DNA of 30,519 bases from JBEKTY01 sp049515555 (GTDB lineage Bacteria; Planctomycetota; Planctomycetia; Pirellulales; Thermoguttaceae). The position numbers and the translations under genes were made by a program. Below the pieces are notes generated by a model. That model had not been told where the DNA came from. It saw only the letters and a program-made list of their open reading frames with translations, and did not search any database. Positions 30,487 through 30,519 of the stretch are shown piece after piece. The stretch's first letter is position 1; each line of letters begins with the position of its first letter. The DNA lies in assembly GCA_049515555.1 (NCBI GenBank), contig JBEKTY010000098.1, forward strand, positions 1 through 30,519. The letters run 5' to 3'.

Positions 30487-30519
30487 ATGGACGCCGATCA
30501 GATTCGCAAGTTGAAACCG
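30487..30519 (+). CDS. N-terminus of a protein, possibly an IS701-like transposase (3' truncated)
   Basis: AAGGAGG (30473-30479) precedes ATG 30487, and the frame runs 11 codons (MDADQIRKLKP) to the window edge. This start resembles that of DDE transposases common in planctomycetes, but 11 residues cannot establish it. A short direct repeat (AATTGGCG, 30433-30448) lies upstream; no terminal inverted repeat could be verified. Confidence 0.4.
   Translation, partial: MDADQIRKLKP

Overview
The window looks like chromosomal DNA of a GC-rich planctomycete (Pirellulales/Thermoguttaceae-like). This is inferred from gene content: large secreted glycosidases, two Gfo/Idh/MocA oxidoreductases with twin-arginine-type leaders, a PQQ-type beta-propeller, an SHD1-domain protein with HEAT-like repeats, and a giant Ig/TIG protein carrying the N-terminal LExRxLLA motif usual in planctomycete surface proteins. 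No rRNA, tRNA, CRISPR array or phage structural gene was seen.

Layout. 1-330: the end of an unknown gene, a small ORF and a clear intrinsic terminator. 362-8257: four secreted proteins (GH123/DUF4091-like, a small TIM-barrel-like protein, a PQQ-like propeller, a GH36/GH31-like protein) plus a short ORF broken by an amber codon. 8601-12476: the giant Ig/TIG surface protein. 12797-18197: an SPFH (flotillin-like) membrane protein and a single-chain type IIG restriction-modification enzyme, divergently transcribed from back-to-back promoters. 18298-19491: a stand-alone MetE C-terminal-type methyltransferase. 19540-28585: a tiny orphan ORF, two Gfo/Idh/MocA oxidoreductases, a GH172 (DUF2961) protein, the SHD1/HEAT protein and a GH51 arabinofuranosidase-like enzyme. 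28642-29451: an assimilatory APS reductase with a good promoter and a candidate operator. 29753-30244: an LsrG/ABM-type monooxygenase. The right edge holds the first codons of a gene that may be a transposase.

Function. Most genes act outside the cytoplasm and suggest breakdown of complex plant or algal polysaccharide, with arabinofuranosyl-type linkages (GH51, GH172), alpha-galactoside-type and amino-sugar-type substrates as possible targets. The genes are mostly single transcription units in alternating orientation, not a PUL-like operon. The APS reductase and the MetE-type enzyme touch sulfur and methionine metabolism. The RM enzyme is the only recognisable defence gene.

The most distinctive feature is not a gene. 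About a dozen palindromic repeat elements from at least five families lie in nearly every intergenic gap and, in three cases, inside glycosidase genes in an open frame. Two families begin GTAG and end CTAC, the signature recognised by REP-associated tyrosine transposases (RAYTs), and two elements appear to be nested palindromes. No RAYT gene lies in the window. Function calls come from reading motifs by eye; no database search was run.
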